Shown piece by piece: positions 37,863 to 49,413 of a stretch of DNA of 64,000 nt. Positions within the stretch are counted from its first letter, which is position 1; every line of letters begins with the position of its first letter. This DNA comes from Fennellomyces sp. T-0311 (lineage: Eukaryota; Mucoromycota; Mucoromycetes; Mucorales; Lichtheimiaceae): assembly GCA_025266875.1 (NCBI GenBank), contig JALLLT010000043.1, positions 62,001 to 126,000 on the forward strand, in the 5' to 3' direction. Below the pieces are notes generated by a model. That model did no database searches, was not told the origin of the DNA, and saw only the letters and a program-made list of their open reading frames with translations. The position numbers and the translations under genes are program-made.

Positions 37863-39880
37863 CTCCGTTCCACTTCTACTTTATGCATCCTAATCAATAA
37901 AAAGGAGGCTGCGTACGTACTGTAACAGCATATACACAGCCACTCTTTTTGTTCTCCAAATACGAACAGTCTGTGAAGTGCACTTCTCAAGATGAAGGAT
38001 GCTTATGGTAGCCCTTTCTTTTCTACGTGATGGATTTCTGCGAAACACCAAATAAAGTATTCTAAAGGTTGCTTTTTTTTTAGTAATACAATGTGTACGA
38101 CCAGGACACTTTTCAACCGCTCGTTTTCATCTAATAAAGCTATCATTGTACAGATTCGATCTATCTCGTTTTTAGTCCTGCTTTCACAATGCTGGTTCGA
38201 ATTTATCTTTGCTTGCAGATATCAACCTTTCACACCAAGGTCTAAGACATCTGCAGATTAACGTGTTGGTGAAGTAGCAGCTTTCCATTGTCACGACTTT
38301 GCCCTATCAACGCCGATCATCGTATAACCAGATTTTAGTAAAAACTGCTCAACCATTTGACTGCACTATGTATACAAAGATGTATACTTGTTTGGTTTAT
38401 CTTTATTTGCAATACACAGTTTTCATGGCGTCAAATTACATACTATAGCAATGATCCCATATAGATAGACGTTTCACCGAGAAAATGCATTCGGGTACTC
38501 GGTCCGGCCACTGTATAGGACTGTGCTTGTTCTGGCATCTATTTTCTGGCCACCTCCCTTGCCCGAAGCCCGTATCCAGAGGCCTAAATCACACCAAGCA
38601 AGAAACACCCCTAACAGCCCACCAGTGCTCTAATACGGATCCTAACAATTAAGTATCTCTGAAAGAAATAACACGATTAAAATATAAATATGTACGTGTA
38701 TACTGTTGAATACTACTATATACAAGCTGGTAACAAATTTGTTGAATCATACGAGTAAACTTTGCAAAGTACATCCTAGAAGGAGTTCTTGGCTCGAACG
38801 TCTGGATACAAAGTTAGTTTGACTTTGCATCTTCCATTTTTGAAAGCTAACATCCTCACACCTGAGGAATCTCGACCATGCTGGCAACGGCTAGTCTTGG
38901 TTCTCACGAGAGAAACCTAGGCTATTCATATCAACACCATTACGTGATTCATATTGCGTAGCAAATACGAGAGACCTTAGGAAACCCTTTCATTAAACGC
39001 TATATGGCCACTGGTTAATGATCTGGGATTCCCGTGTGCTGTATGCTTATTGCTTCCTGAATAATGTCACAACTGCCATCTGCATCAATGGAGATAACGT
39101 TCTAGTGCAAAGTGATGGCGTGGAAGAGTGTTATAAACTGATACGATTTCAATCAACTTTACTTGGCTTGGGATTGATTCAGTTATTTTTATGTCAGCAA
39201 AGTGACCGTTCGGCAGCCACAGCACCTTTCGCCTATTCGCTCTCCCGGTATTATCGTTTCAACGTGCCATTCGGTATAGTGGCGATCAAGTAGAGCGGAT
39301 AAAGAAGCGCACAGAAGAAAGAAAATGTTGAGCAGAACTTTCTCTTTCTGGGCGCAAAAGTAATGGCCCATCGACTGGAAGCTACGCATCGCTCTTTTTA
39401 TGCGTTCTATAAAGAGTTTGAAAAGAACGCCTTTAGGAGTCGGTTGGTCCGTCTGGCTGGATCAAACTTAATGTTTTATTACTAAATGTAATATGACATT
39501 ATGAGCACATCGCGTATGGTATTTTTGTTCTGTCCGATCTCGATGAAATAGAGAAAAAACCCGTGCGCCAAAGGGTTAAATTAAAAGTGAAAGTTTGGTG
39601 AGTATTGTGAACAAGGAGAAAGAAAGAGAGGGAGGAGGTCTGTTATCGAAAGTCTTGGCTGGATGGAGTCGGTGAATCTGTATCACTGAGATCAAGCCAG
39701 ATGAGGAAATCGTTGAATGGAGTCTTCGTATATGCCGGTTCATCACGAATCGGCACTTCGTCATCAGAAAACCAAAAAATACATAATGGAATCCTAGATG
39801 AGCTTGAAGCAAGCAAAGGGTAGCTCCATAAAGACAATGGTACGCACTGTGCAATGGTCCCATCGATTGACAGCTGAAGT
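37863..39880. other. Unassigned spacer
   Basis: No intact gene. A minus-strand frame (39,643-39,837) has a protein-like acidic stretch (FSDDEVPIRDEPAYTKTPF) but no family match that I recognise. Confidence 0.35.
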
Positions 39881-39889
39881 AAACATTGC

Positions 39890-40483
39890 AGGGTTGGATA
39901 TGAGGATGGACACCAGCAATTTGTGTCAGAGTTGCAGCAAAGAAAACAAGAAGGTGGAAAAACACAGCTTTACCATCATCCTTTCTCTTTCTTCCACTTC
40001 ATTCACCATAATGGATGCTAACTACGGTTCAACTCGCTTCACTTCTGCCAGCAATCTTCAAATCGACACCACGCAACCAGGCACCTGACAGAACGTATTC
40101 TGGGGAGAGAGAACCTCACCAAAGTCACGAAGGTTTTGAAGAGAATCGGTCTCCAAGCAACCTAAACATCGACAACTCTTGCACAAATTCTGAACAGCAA
40201 AAAGGAGCACGCATGTCCCGTATGCTTGAGCCCAATGAAGCTGCATAAGTACCGTCGAGAAGGCGAACTGAAGACAGTAAGCGGCGCACTGAGGTGTACG
40301 AACATCCGTTGCCCTTGCCATCGAAACAGTACCTATGGAAGAGATGACGCCGCAGCCTTTAGAATTGCAATTAGAGGGCTGTCCATCGCTATTTCAAAGG
40401 ACAACACATCGCTGCCCGCGTTCAGGAGAAATTCACAAGATCCATATCAAGTCAATTCCAACATGGAAATCCCTTCGGTGTAG
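39890..40483 (+). pseudogene. Fanzor/TnpB-like nuclease C-terminal remnant
   Basis: One plus-strand frame can be followed from a possible 3' splice site near 39,891 to the stop ending at 40,483, crossing two in-frame stops (about 40,020 and 40,160). The last 90 codons are open. They contain CPVC (40,214-40,225), then ALRCTNIRC, a second metal-binding pair (40,294-40,311), then HRNSTYGRDDAAAFRIAIRG. This arrangement, a zinc ribbon followed by an Arg-Asp-x-x-Ala-Ala motif, matches the C-terminal end of TnpB/Fanzor RuvC nucleases (RuvC-III). Upstream text in the same frame is Lys-rich and helical (LTKVTKVLKRIGLQ). I could not locate RuvC-I or RuvC-II, so it is probably truncated or decayed. The family assignment is an inference from a short motif. 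Confidence 0.45.
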
Positions 40484-43400
40484 CTCGTGTTCCCGTTCGC
40501 TGCACCAACTAGCTTGAAGCTGGAGAAAAAAGAGTTTAGTTACCTGGACGCCCGTATTTTTTTTACGATGGCCTGATATTAGCAATTCCCGGGGATGAGG
40601 GCTTAGGCATACGAAGGAGGAGTATTGCTTGTGCTTCATAGTCTTTGCATGCATGCAAAATTGCCGCAATGATTATTTGAGCTGCTCGAGCTTCATCTTT
40701 ATGAAGACTACTTACATGCTCTATGTAACCATGGAGTTATGCAAACAAATATTCGCAGACAGTGGCAAAGTGTAAAAGGTAAAAAAAAATGCGTTGTGAC
40801 ACAGCGCTTGTTCAAATCTTGCGTGAACCGCACTGTGATTCAATCGTGTCGCGATCCCTCTTCAAAATGGCAAGTACATGGATTCTGTTGTACGGCAACA
40901 TTGTAAAACAAATCATAAAGCCGCTGTGGACTTTAATGGGGTGAAGCGTCGCCAAGCAGCAGCGAGTCTCGGGTGATACATAACTGGCAGCTGGGACTGA
41001 AAAACCAAATGTTCAAAAGACTATAAAAGGGGACTTTCTCACGCTCCCCCCTTCTTTCTGCACTAAGTCCAGGGTAGTTAATATCCGAGTGACTTTCTCG
41101 GCAGTTGCGATTTCTCTTTCACTGTTTCAAACTTTCCACAGACGTTCATCTGCGTGAAGGCTAACTGAGGGTGGACAGTCGAAGGGTAGAACGGGGTGAA
41201 AAAGAGTTTACTCCAACCAGTTCTATCGGCCCTTTGTGAAATATCATAGTGGGCATAATTTTTCAAACCAGGCCTGTCTTGGTCAAACAAGACGGGCCTA
41301 CAATGCTCGTGTGCCTCTATGGCTGGCTGGTCCCCTCTTGGGACAGCAGGTTCGAATCCTGCCACAAGCGAACAAACCATTCAAACAAGAAAAGAAAAAA
41401 AGCGGATCTGGGCGATCAGGTTTCGATGGAGTGCTTGATTAGGCACAGTACGTCGTGCAAAAGTATGCACATGCTGCTGGTTGGAGGATCGTGCGTCCGG
41501 CTTTAAATGTGCCGAATGCAACTCTGCTGATTGCTGTTGCTTGTCTTTTCCAAGATTGCGCGATCCATTTTTGAATAGCAAAATCACCGTAGTCCATTGC
41601 TGGATCTACGTTTGAATCTCTTTCTTTTGCACCTCTTCGCTTTGAATTTCGTTCCTTTGTAGATCCCGTGTTCGTCTGTATTTTCCCTTCTACTTGAACC
41701 CAAAATCAGGCAACCAAGCAAAGTATCCCGCATAAGGCGATATAACACACCGTTGTAGACCACTTTATTATCTCAGATTTAACAGCGGCACGTCGTTGAC
41801 ATGGTAATAAAGCGTGGCCTGCAGATACTGGTGCTACTGTACGGGGTCCATTTGGGTCAGCCACTTTTACTGTCTAGATTAAGCTTGCATTTGTGGAGCA
41901 TGCAGATAACCGCATATGAATATAGCTCAGCTATTTGAGCAGCAATACTTGGAGTACAGGAGTATGCGTGTCAAACCAATTTCAAAAATGACACACGCCC
42001 TTGTCAACGTTATGCTTGTCATCGAGCAACCCATCGTTATCGGATACCGATCGTCCATTGCGAAATGACGCATTGTTCCTGTAAAGGGTTACATTCCTGT
42101 CCAACCTTGAGGACAACTTTACTAACGAGAACAAGGCACTTTACAGTCATTTTTCAGCAACTATGACAAAGAAAAGTAGTGGCAGCGGGCCAAATTTCTT
42201 CATAGTGGATACACAAAGATATATGGTTATTGATTTATGCTTCAAGGCACTCGGTGATCGTACAAGGATACTTCAGAAACCATTGCTGGTCAGGAATACC
42301 TTGTGCAACCATCTCCAGCTTGCAGTATCGCGCAAGGAAGCACAGTTGGTCGTTTGCCAGGGATGTACATGTTAACGCAGACCATGGAATTGACTACACC
42401 GTACAGAACCTCATAAAAACTATCCTGTGTAAAGAAGGGCCAGTTGCCATAATACCATTGTGTTTTCTCTGCATGATAGTAAATCGGATGGTCTCCCTGG
42501 GCCTTTGGACAAGGTTGCCGAGCATAAGCCCTACTACGAAATCAAACCAGCCCCTATGGACAATCAAATTCCTCTTTTTGCGGCATATTTAAGTAACACG
42601 CAGATCTAATTGACGAGTTCACTGTGTATTGAGCACCATTGCGCATACGCGCAGAGTCTTTTACTTTTGAGTGATAACTATACACAATACGTAATACTTC
42701 CTGGATCCAGCTGTTGTCATAACGGATACGAAATGGTTGAGAAAGTCAGTGCACTCTTCTTCTTATTCATGCGCTCGACAGGTGCAAAAGTGCTTGCGAA
42801 GGTGACTGAATTAGAGCATTGCTGCTATCCATGGTGTCCCTTTTGTAATAGCAGGCAGATCTATGTAGTGATCTTTTCAGTGACAATCCAAAAATCGGTA
42901 CAAACAGTAAATATTGCATTACTATTGCTGGATTAAATAACATAAGGGCCATAATTTAGGATTGTTTCCAACAAACTAATATGCACAATATTTACATGGA
43001 GCATATTAGTTTGATTACTGCCAACTGTTCACAGAGAGCTACTTATTACATCTATACCTTCAAATATACGATATTAACTATATACGTGATATATATAAGC
43101 GTAAAATCGCCACTGGGAATGTATATAAGAATCATGTGAATCGAAAAACAGAACATCATTGAATAGGAAAAGCTTGCTTTGCTTGGATTATCAAAGAGAT
43201 ATCATAACGGCTATCAAAGATACATACACTGATCGATCTGTAGCAGTCCTTTTTCTTTTATAACAGGACAAAGTTATATTAGTGGTTTTGGAAGACTGCA
43301 TGAATAAGTAGAATGCATCCGGAGCACCCTTCAGTTAATGACACAGGTCCAACGTTCTTTTTCGGATTTTTCAACATATTGGAAAGCAATTTTGCTTTTT

Positions 43401-44851
43401 ACTGCCAAACGTAACAGTTAATGTCATTTCATGCATATCACCGCTGCTGCGATAAAAAGAATGCGATTTGCATGGAACGATGATAACAAAAGTCAGAACT
43501 GTGAACTGCCTTTGTACAATACAGGATACCCTTTGATTATTGGGAATCTCTGAGAAAGGAAACCATCCTCTGTAAAAATAAAGCCCACTCGATTTTGTTG
43601 CGAACCGAGTATTCAGTGTATGCAAGTCTCCTCTGTACACCATTCGTCAGGATCGCCAAAATCATTAAAGCTCTTGACTGCGCTGCTGGTTTCTATCTGA
43701 GCTGTAGCTAAATTGAAAATGAAATGCATATAGTGTCCAGCAATGTTGTAATTGAGTGTCAGGGTATCCGGAATGACCCTGAAAAAACTGGGTGATATGA
43801 ACGGCATTTTGCACCAATCCATGGTAACAGTAAGAAGCTTGCAAGCCCACATTAACTTTGACTTTTAGGCCAAAATTGACAGAGAAACCAAACATCCAAA
43901 AAAAAGATGACGCTGTATTGTGGCAAGGGACTGTAGGGTTGGATCATCAAATCGGGTAAAGGCTGATTATAACTAAAGGTGAGCACATCCATAAGTTCCA
44001 GAAATATAGTGGCATGAGCAAGTACTCGATCATGCAATGTGCTACTCGTACCGTTCCTTGCATGTCACAACAAAGTGGATACTTTCCACAGCTCTTTTGT
44101 GCCAAAATTCAGGTACGAAAAACAATGTGCATCAGCTTTTATCTCCTTCATTTTGGCGTCGTGAACGTCTTGGTTGATACAGGACTGGTCATACCGGATA
44201 GAATAGATCCCAACACCCATGCTCAAGGAGTGCTTCAAAAGTGATGGATGTGGTGTTTGCCGTTTCCGGGCAGTAACCGGTATCTGTCGCTCCATTGTGA
44301 CAGCCTAACATGCCCTTATTCATGGTGTAAACTTGGGTTTGTTAGTATTCGACAATTTCATGCTGGCCTTCGTCAATCATTTTCACCACCCTCATGCATC
44401 GATTCCGTACTGGTTCCAAGAGAAGGGCAGTGCCCGATAGTGTCTGTTTACGAAAGATCCTGGCACCGCTCGTGTGTCCAATATGCGAAACGAGCCAAGT
44501 GGATCCCCCTGGTGCAGTGGATACCTGATTTACTTCTTTCCAATCCTTTATGTATTCGATATGCACTATTCCAGAAGCTTTGGCTCGTCAGCAGATTCAC
44601 CTTGGTGGCCGAGCAAAACAAAAAAGCATTGGCATTCAAGCGTATCTTTCAGAATATCATGGTGCGATATCCGGAAAAAGCCAATTTATGCTACCAGGAA
44701 TGCACGAGGTGGATATTGGGTCTTGCTAGGAAGCAATTCCCACTTGTTATCAAGATCAGCGTCATGCAAAAAATTAAAAGATGCCTGTCTGCTCAAATTT
44801 AGTCTGCGCTGTATTTCTGTCCACTTTTTTTCACGTTTTTACGCGTAATCG
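40484..44851. other. Unassigned spacer
   Basis: Holds a TATA-like ACTATAAAAGG near 41,021, a lone B-box-type GGTTCGAATCC (41,349-41,359), and minus-strand peptide-like fragments at 43,380-44,040. The 184-codon plus-strand frame 44,248-44,802 has no recognisable motif. No gene is called. Confidence 0.35.
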
Positions 44852-46598
44852 ATGCAAAGCAATGTATAAAAATGCAGAAAATCCTTTCCTCCCTCTCTCG
44901 CTTATTCTCATTCATCAGATATATAGAGATCAAGCCAACCTGCACGGACGATCGAACTTGATTGTGATCATGAGTTTCGCTTCGAGGTTGAATTCAACAA
45001 AAAAGTGACAATCAAGGTACGCTTTCTTTTTATAGTCCAAAAAAAACTGGTCGAAATAAAATGGCATTGTCAAGCTTCTCAAAGGAACAGCCGAAGTCTT
45101 TGGTACAGAGCTGGCTGTCAATGTGGTTTACACGTTTAGTGGTCAAAAAGCTGCGGTGTACACGTGGCATGGATGTACATTAGAGATATCCTTTTTTTTT
45201 CTGGCTCTTTATACGAGTGTGCTTCTAAGAGTGGATCCTTAACCAAGAGATAAAAAAAACACATCAGCGGTGAATTTTTAGTAGAGTACACAGCCAACGA
45301 AACACCCATGACGAGTTATTTGAATACGCATCTGGCCCTGCAGCAGATGCGGGACAGGGCAAAACAGACGAACGATCAAGGTCCTCGAGTAAGTGCTTTA
45401 GCCATTGTTTTTCATACGCTTGGGTTAAACAAGGGTACCAGGTGCTGGTGATCGGTCCTCATGATGTTGGCAAGTCGTCGCTATGCAAGCTGCTGGCGAA
45501 CTACGCTCTTCGACAAGGCCAGAAGCCGATCTACATTTCCTTGGATACTTCAGAGGTATGGATCGCTCGCGGGAAACACAGATAGCTGAGCTCAACTGTG
45601 GGTATCGAAAGGGATCCATCACGGTGCCAGGAACGGTGTCGGCAACCAACATTAGCACCACGATCGATGTTGAAGAAGGGTTTGGATCATCGGCCACCAC
45701 CGCGGCATCACTTGGATCCTCCACCATGCCGCTCGCATACTACTACGGCTACGAAAACCCGGCGGAAAACGTCAACCTGTTCAAACTCGTCACGTCACGA
45801 CTGGCCCATACGGTGGAGTGTCGACTGGCAGCCGAGGAAGAGAGTCGGGTATCGGGGTGCATCATTGATACGGCAGGATTGATTGATCATGTAGGATACG
45901 ACCTGATCCAGCATGCCATTGACGTGTTTAAAGGTAGATTGAAGCGTTCCGGTTGTCTGTGAAAATGAATTTAACGTGGGGGGGGGGGCAAATTGTTGCA
46001 GTCGACGTGGTGGTAGTGCTCGGACATGAGCGATTGTACAGCGACATGACGCGGATATTGAAGGACAAGCCCAGCGTGACCATCGTCAAGCTTACGAAAT
46101 CGGGTGGTGTGGTTGAGCGTGACAAGCAGTTCAAGATGCAATTGCAACGAAGCAAGATCCACGAATACTTTTATGGCACGCTCAAATGCGACCTATCACC
46201 GTACTCGATCCTGGTCAACGTGAACGACGTGAATGTGTGGCGGGTTGGTGAGGCCATGGCGCCATCGTCTGCGTTGCCGTTGGGGATGGACAGCACATCG
46301 ACGGAAACGCAGGTGGTCAAGGTGGACAGTTACGAAATGTGTTTGCACTCCATCATGGCGATTCTTAATGCGGATCCTTCGGTCCCTGAAACCAAACTGT
46401 TGGAAACCAACGTTGCCGGGTTCATCTATGTGTAAGTGCCCTGTCTGCGCCTGTTCAAAAGGTGTATCTAACGTGGCGAGAAATGGTAGGTCCGATGTGG
46501 ACGAAGAGAAGCAAAAGATCACGATTCTTTCGCCGGCTCCGGGAAGACTTCCTCGCAAGCATTTGCTGATGGGATCATTCAAGTGGATGGAAGCATAA
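44852..46598 (+). CDS. CLP1: CLP1, pre-mRNA cleavage complex II / polynucleotide 5'-hydroxyl kinase family
   Basis: Eight exons rebuilt: 44,852-44,863, 44,927-45,016, 45,075-45,185, 45,263-45,388, 45,442-45,555, 45,612-45,933, 46,002-46,431 and 46,490-46,598, giving about 437 residues (human CLP1 425, yeast 445). Visible landmarks are the N-terminal beta domain (GTAEVFGTEL, YTWHGC), the motif TPMTSYLNTHLALQQMR, the P-loop GPHDVGKSS at about 118-126, SGCIIDTAG at about 232-240, KSGGVVERD and the C-terminal LSPAPGRLP. All junctions keep frame and align with the family without gaps at the exon joins. Intron 3 is AT-AC (separate entry). The first exon of four codons is the least certain part. CLP1 works in the nucleus in mRNA 3' end cleavage; animal orthologues also phosphorylate tRNA exons. 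The Walker A residues are intact, so ATP binding is expected; kinase activity cannot be judged (the yeast protein lacks it). Confidence 0.93.
45186..45262 (+). other. AT-AC (U12-type) intron in CLP1
   Basis: This 77-nt intron begins ATATCCTTTT, the U12 5' splice-site consensus, contains TCCTTAAC (45,236-45,243), an exact U12 branch-site match, and ends AC at 45,261-45,262. Joining GAG to ATC yields WHGCTLE-ISGEFLVEY, which aligns without gap to the CLP1 family at this place. No GT-AG pair restores the frame. The branch-to-acceptor distance (20 nt) is somewhat longer than usual. Confidence 0.88.
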
Positions 46599-46655
46599 AA
46601 AATAAAAACTCAGCACGTCGTTTTTGCTACCTCTTTTATAACTTGCTAAAAAAAA
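46599..46655 (+). promoter_or_regulatory. 57-bp CLP1-EMC8 intergenic region
   Basis: Immediately after the CLP1 stop lies AAAATAAAAAC, a possible AATAAA polyadenylation signal. TTTTATAACTT (about 46,634) sits about 20 bp before the EMC8 start. Termination of one gene and promotion of the next must share 57 bp, or the EMC8 promoter lies inside the last CLP1 exons. Confidence 0.45.
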
Positions 46656-47432
46656 ATGAGCATCACGGTGGGACCTGAGGCCTTTTCACTACCACTGTTG
46701 CATGCGGCAAAGTACCCTGACGCGCTCGTGTGTGGCGTTTTGTTGGGCCAGGTCAATAACAATGGCAACATTAACGTAACTACCGGTTTGGCGCTGTTTC
46801 ATCACTGGACATCGATGACGCCCATGCTCGAAGTAGCACTTGCACAAGTACGTCTTGGGTTCTGTTGACGCATGCGACGATTGACGGGTGCGGGTGGGGT
46901 GGGTTTTTTTCTTTAGGCAGAACTGTACGCAACCAAAAAACAGCTCAAGATTGTGGGTTGGTACCAGGCGAATCCCGGGTTAAAAGACAACAGTTTGCAC
47001 GAAAACGCCATTCGCGTGGCAGAAGTTATTCGACGCAACGTCGGACACGCGGTTATATTTATTGTAAGCCACAGTCCCTTCGTTGGTTCTTTCTTGGTGT
47101 TCTAATCGGCGTATTGCATAGGTAAATAACGAGAAAGTGGGGCAATTGAACGATATCAAGGATGGAAGCGTGATCTTGGTAAGAATCTGCAACGGTTTGA
47201 AAAGGGGTAGGACATCAAAGCTGACGGGTAATAGCCGTACACGTACTCTGAGAACCAATGGAAGGGGACCAAGCAAGCATTCAGCAAGGACAGCAAAATC
47301 ACATTAACGTACGACGAAACGTATCCCAAAGTGCGCGGGATGTTCAGCTCGGGATCGTACAATCGGGTGGTTGACTTTGACGAGCATCTGGAAGACGTAT
47401 CCAAGGACTGGCTATCAAGTAGCGCTCTGTAA
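46656..47432 (+). CDS. EMC8: ER membrane protein complex subunit 8/9
   Basis: Four exons, 46,656-46,847, 46,917-47,063, 47,122-47,178 and 47,235-47,432, give 197 residues (human EMC8 210). All three introns are GT-AG, 56-69 nt long, phase 0. Family landmarks are HAAKYPDALVCGVLLG near the start, LFHHWTSMTPMLEVALAQ, and GWYQANPGLKDNSLHENAIR in exon 2. The family has an MPN-like fold without the catalytic metal motif. It is a soluble cytosolic subunit of the EMC insertase, which places tail-anchored and multipass proteins in the ER membrane. It starts 57 bp after CLP1 on the same strand and converges with the lectin gene, the stops being 30 bp apart. EMC8 and EMC9 cannot be told apart here, and fungi usually have one. 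Confidence 0.92.
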
Positions 47433-47440
47433 AAGAAGAC

Positions 47441-47509
47441 CCCCATTTTTTTATTATTATTTCTACAAGAATTTCTTTTCGTTGCGCTCGACGCGTAGTT
47501 TCCAATAAA
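47441..47509. terminator. Overlapping convergent 3' processing signals
   Basis: Between the EMC8 stop (47,432) and the lectin stop (47,463) the minus strand reads AATAATAATAAAAAAATGG, a polyadenylation signal for the lectin that lies at the very end of EMC8. On the plus strand the first clear AATAAA is at 47,504-47,509, inside the last lectin exon. The two mRNAs therefore probably overlap tail to tail. Confidence 0.5.
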
Positions 47510-49413
47510 GGTATATCGCAAATCCAACCACCGCCTGCACGCCGAATGCATAAAAGATGTATTTGAACAGGGTGGACATGGTTCCGCGCGTCTCGGCCGA
47601 GTCCTTGCCGATCTCGTTCATTCGCTTTTGCTGGATGTTCATGCGGTTCTACGTCACGGCGTGAGTCTTTGCCATTCTGTGAAAGTAGAAAGGACTTACG
47701 TTGATGCCGCCCAGGGTCTTTTCAATGCGTTCCAAGGTGCGCTCCACCTCCTGCATCCGTCGCTCTTGGTCTCGCGACTGCCGCTCCATTTGCGACGCCA
47801 TCTGAGACGCCATGCCGCGTGTCTCTTTTTGGATATCGCCTGTCAATCGGTTGATGGCCGCGCTGGATACCCCTCAAGGTGGTTAGCCAGATTCATACAG
47901 AACGTGTGTGGCTCGAACTTACAGAGACTCGGTGCTGTCGGATGCCGAGGTGGTCTTCTTTTCATAGTTCCCGAGCAACATGTCCTCGGGAGACGGCGCA
48001 CCAATGGCTTCGATCTGCATCTGCATGATCTGGATGTCTCCCAAAATGCGCTTTTGTGTATCAAAAATCGAAGCCTGAATCACACACACACACACACCGT
48101 TAGCCCCGTCTCGTACAGTCTTCTGGACACCGTGCACAGTCTTACCAAAGTAGCCACCGATTCCGTACGAACTTGTTCACCCTCGGCAGCTTCACGCATC
48201 CGCCGCACTTGATACTCTGCTTCTTCAATTGCCTTTTTTTTCATCATCCAAGTGAGCTTTTTTTTTTTACATAACAACAGGCGCCAAACGTCCCCCCTGT
48301 ACTTACTCTCTTTTGCTCATCCGTCAACTCCTTGAACTCTTCTCCCTTGTTGACCATTTCTTCTTCCAGCGGACGCTTGTTCTTTTGCATTTTGGGCGCC
48401 GGGCTGAGTTCCCACGTCTCAAAGGAAATCACGTCATGGTCATCTACAGACACACATGAGTGACCTTGATTACGTGTTTGCTATTGCAAGGCTTTACCTG
48501 CTGGATTATGCGAGGCGGCTGAGAAACCAAAGTAATAGCCAGTTGGCAGACTGATGCCCGTCTTTTGAATGCAAGTGCGATAGTCCTTGCCGTCGCCCGT
48601 GGGATCCATCATCACGGTCAAGGTTTTGGCCTTGAAGGTGACGCGCAGTTTCGCAGGTACGTTGCCGGTGTTGCGATAGTTGAGTTGACAGGAGCCGATA
48701 ATGTAGCCAGAGGGGTCGGTTCTGGAAGCAAATGCCAAGGTGCCGTCGTTCAACAGCGCCATGGTGGTGGGTGTATGTGTCTACCAAAAGATCATCAGTG
48801 TCTATAGGGTGATGGTATACCAGAATATATATGTAAAAAAAAGGGACTTACGCGTGGATTGGCGGAATCCAGCCAAATACCAAGACCATCCCACTTATCT
48901 TGGGCACCAAAGATGGGTCCATCACCCATCGCCTCTTTGGTGTACCAAAATGCCAAACCGCGTCCACCGTGCATATGACTACCTGATACGCGGAACGTCA
49001 CCTCAGCTTGCCATTCCTCGTACACGTTGGGACGTTCCGACCAAATCCAGCCCTTGGCTCCAGGAATCGACGGTGCCAGACGAATAAAGTCATCTGCCTT
49101 GATGAGTCCTTTATACATTACAGACCAAAAAAAAGCTTAACAAGTTGTCCAATGGTGAGGTGTGTTTGGTGGGTTTACCTTCACTCATCTTCCAAAATGG
49201 AATAGTTCCATTGTAGAAATAAGGTCTCTTGAATGTCAGTTTGTAATCAAGTTTGGCGGATGGGGCTCCAAGAGAGGGTTGGCCGTCCACCGGCTGTTGT
49301 CCGTCCACCGGCTCTTCCACTTGTCCGTCCGTGGGACCGCCACCAGACCCCCAGAAACCAGCCTGGCAAAAGGGAGCAATGAGCAGCAATAGGATCAGAG
49401 AGCCCCGTTTCAT
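47463..49413 (-). CDS. LMAN1: ERGIC-53/EMP47-type L-type lectin cargo receptor
   Basis: Eight minus-strand exons, 49,413-49,179, 49,108-48,852, 48,780-48,498, 48,443-48,307, 48,256-48,146, 48,074-47,923, 47,862-47,700 and 47,648-47,463, give 507 residues (human ERGIC-53 510). Residues 1-18 are a signal peptide (MKRGSLILLLLIAPFCQA). The L-type lectin domain (about 52-290) shows GGRGLAFWYT, KWDGLGIWLD, GSCQLNYRN, the paired cysteines GSC/RTC, and ADDHDVISFETWEL. A charged coiled coil follows (about 310-460), then one membrane span near 476-495 and the cytosolic tail ending KKFL, a dilysine ER-retrieval signal close to the KKFF of ERGIC-53. The type I protein should cycle between ER and early Golgi carrying N-glycoproteins. 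The gene symbol is by family resemblance; it could equally be called EMP46/47-like. Confidence 0.93.

Noticed and set aside
41235..41370. Intron-containing Ser/Leu-type tRNA
   Set aside because: The T-arm GCAGGTTCGAATCCTGC and a variable-arm-like hairpin are good, but no 5' half gives a proper acceptor stem plus D-arm. At best a tRNA fragment.
44248..44802. 184-codon plus-strand gene just before CLP1
   Set aside because: No recognisable domain, competing frames on both strands, and no splice or promoter support.
45389..45441. Second minor-type intron in CLP1
   Set aside because: It begins GTAAGTGC and ends CAG with no TCCTTAAC-like branch site, so it is an ordinary U2-type intron.
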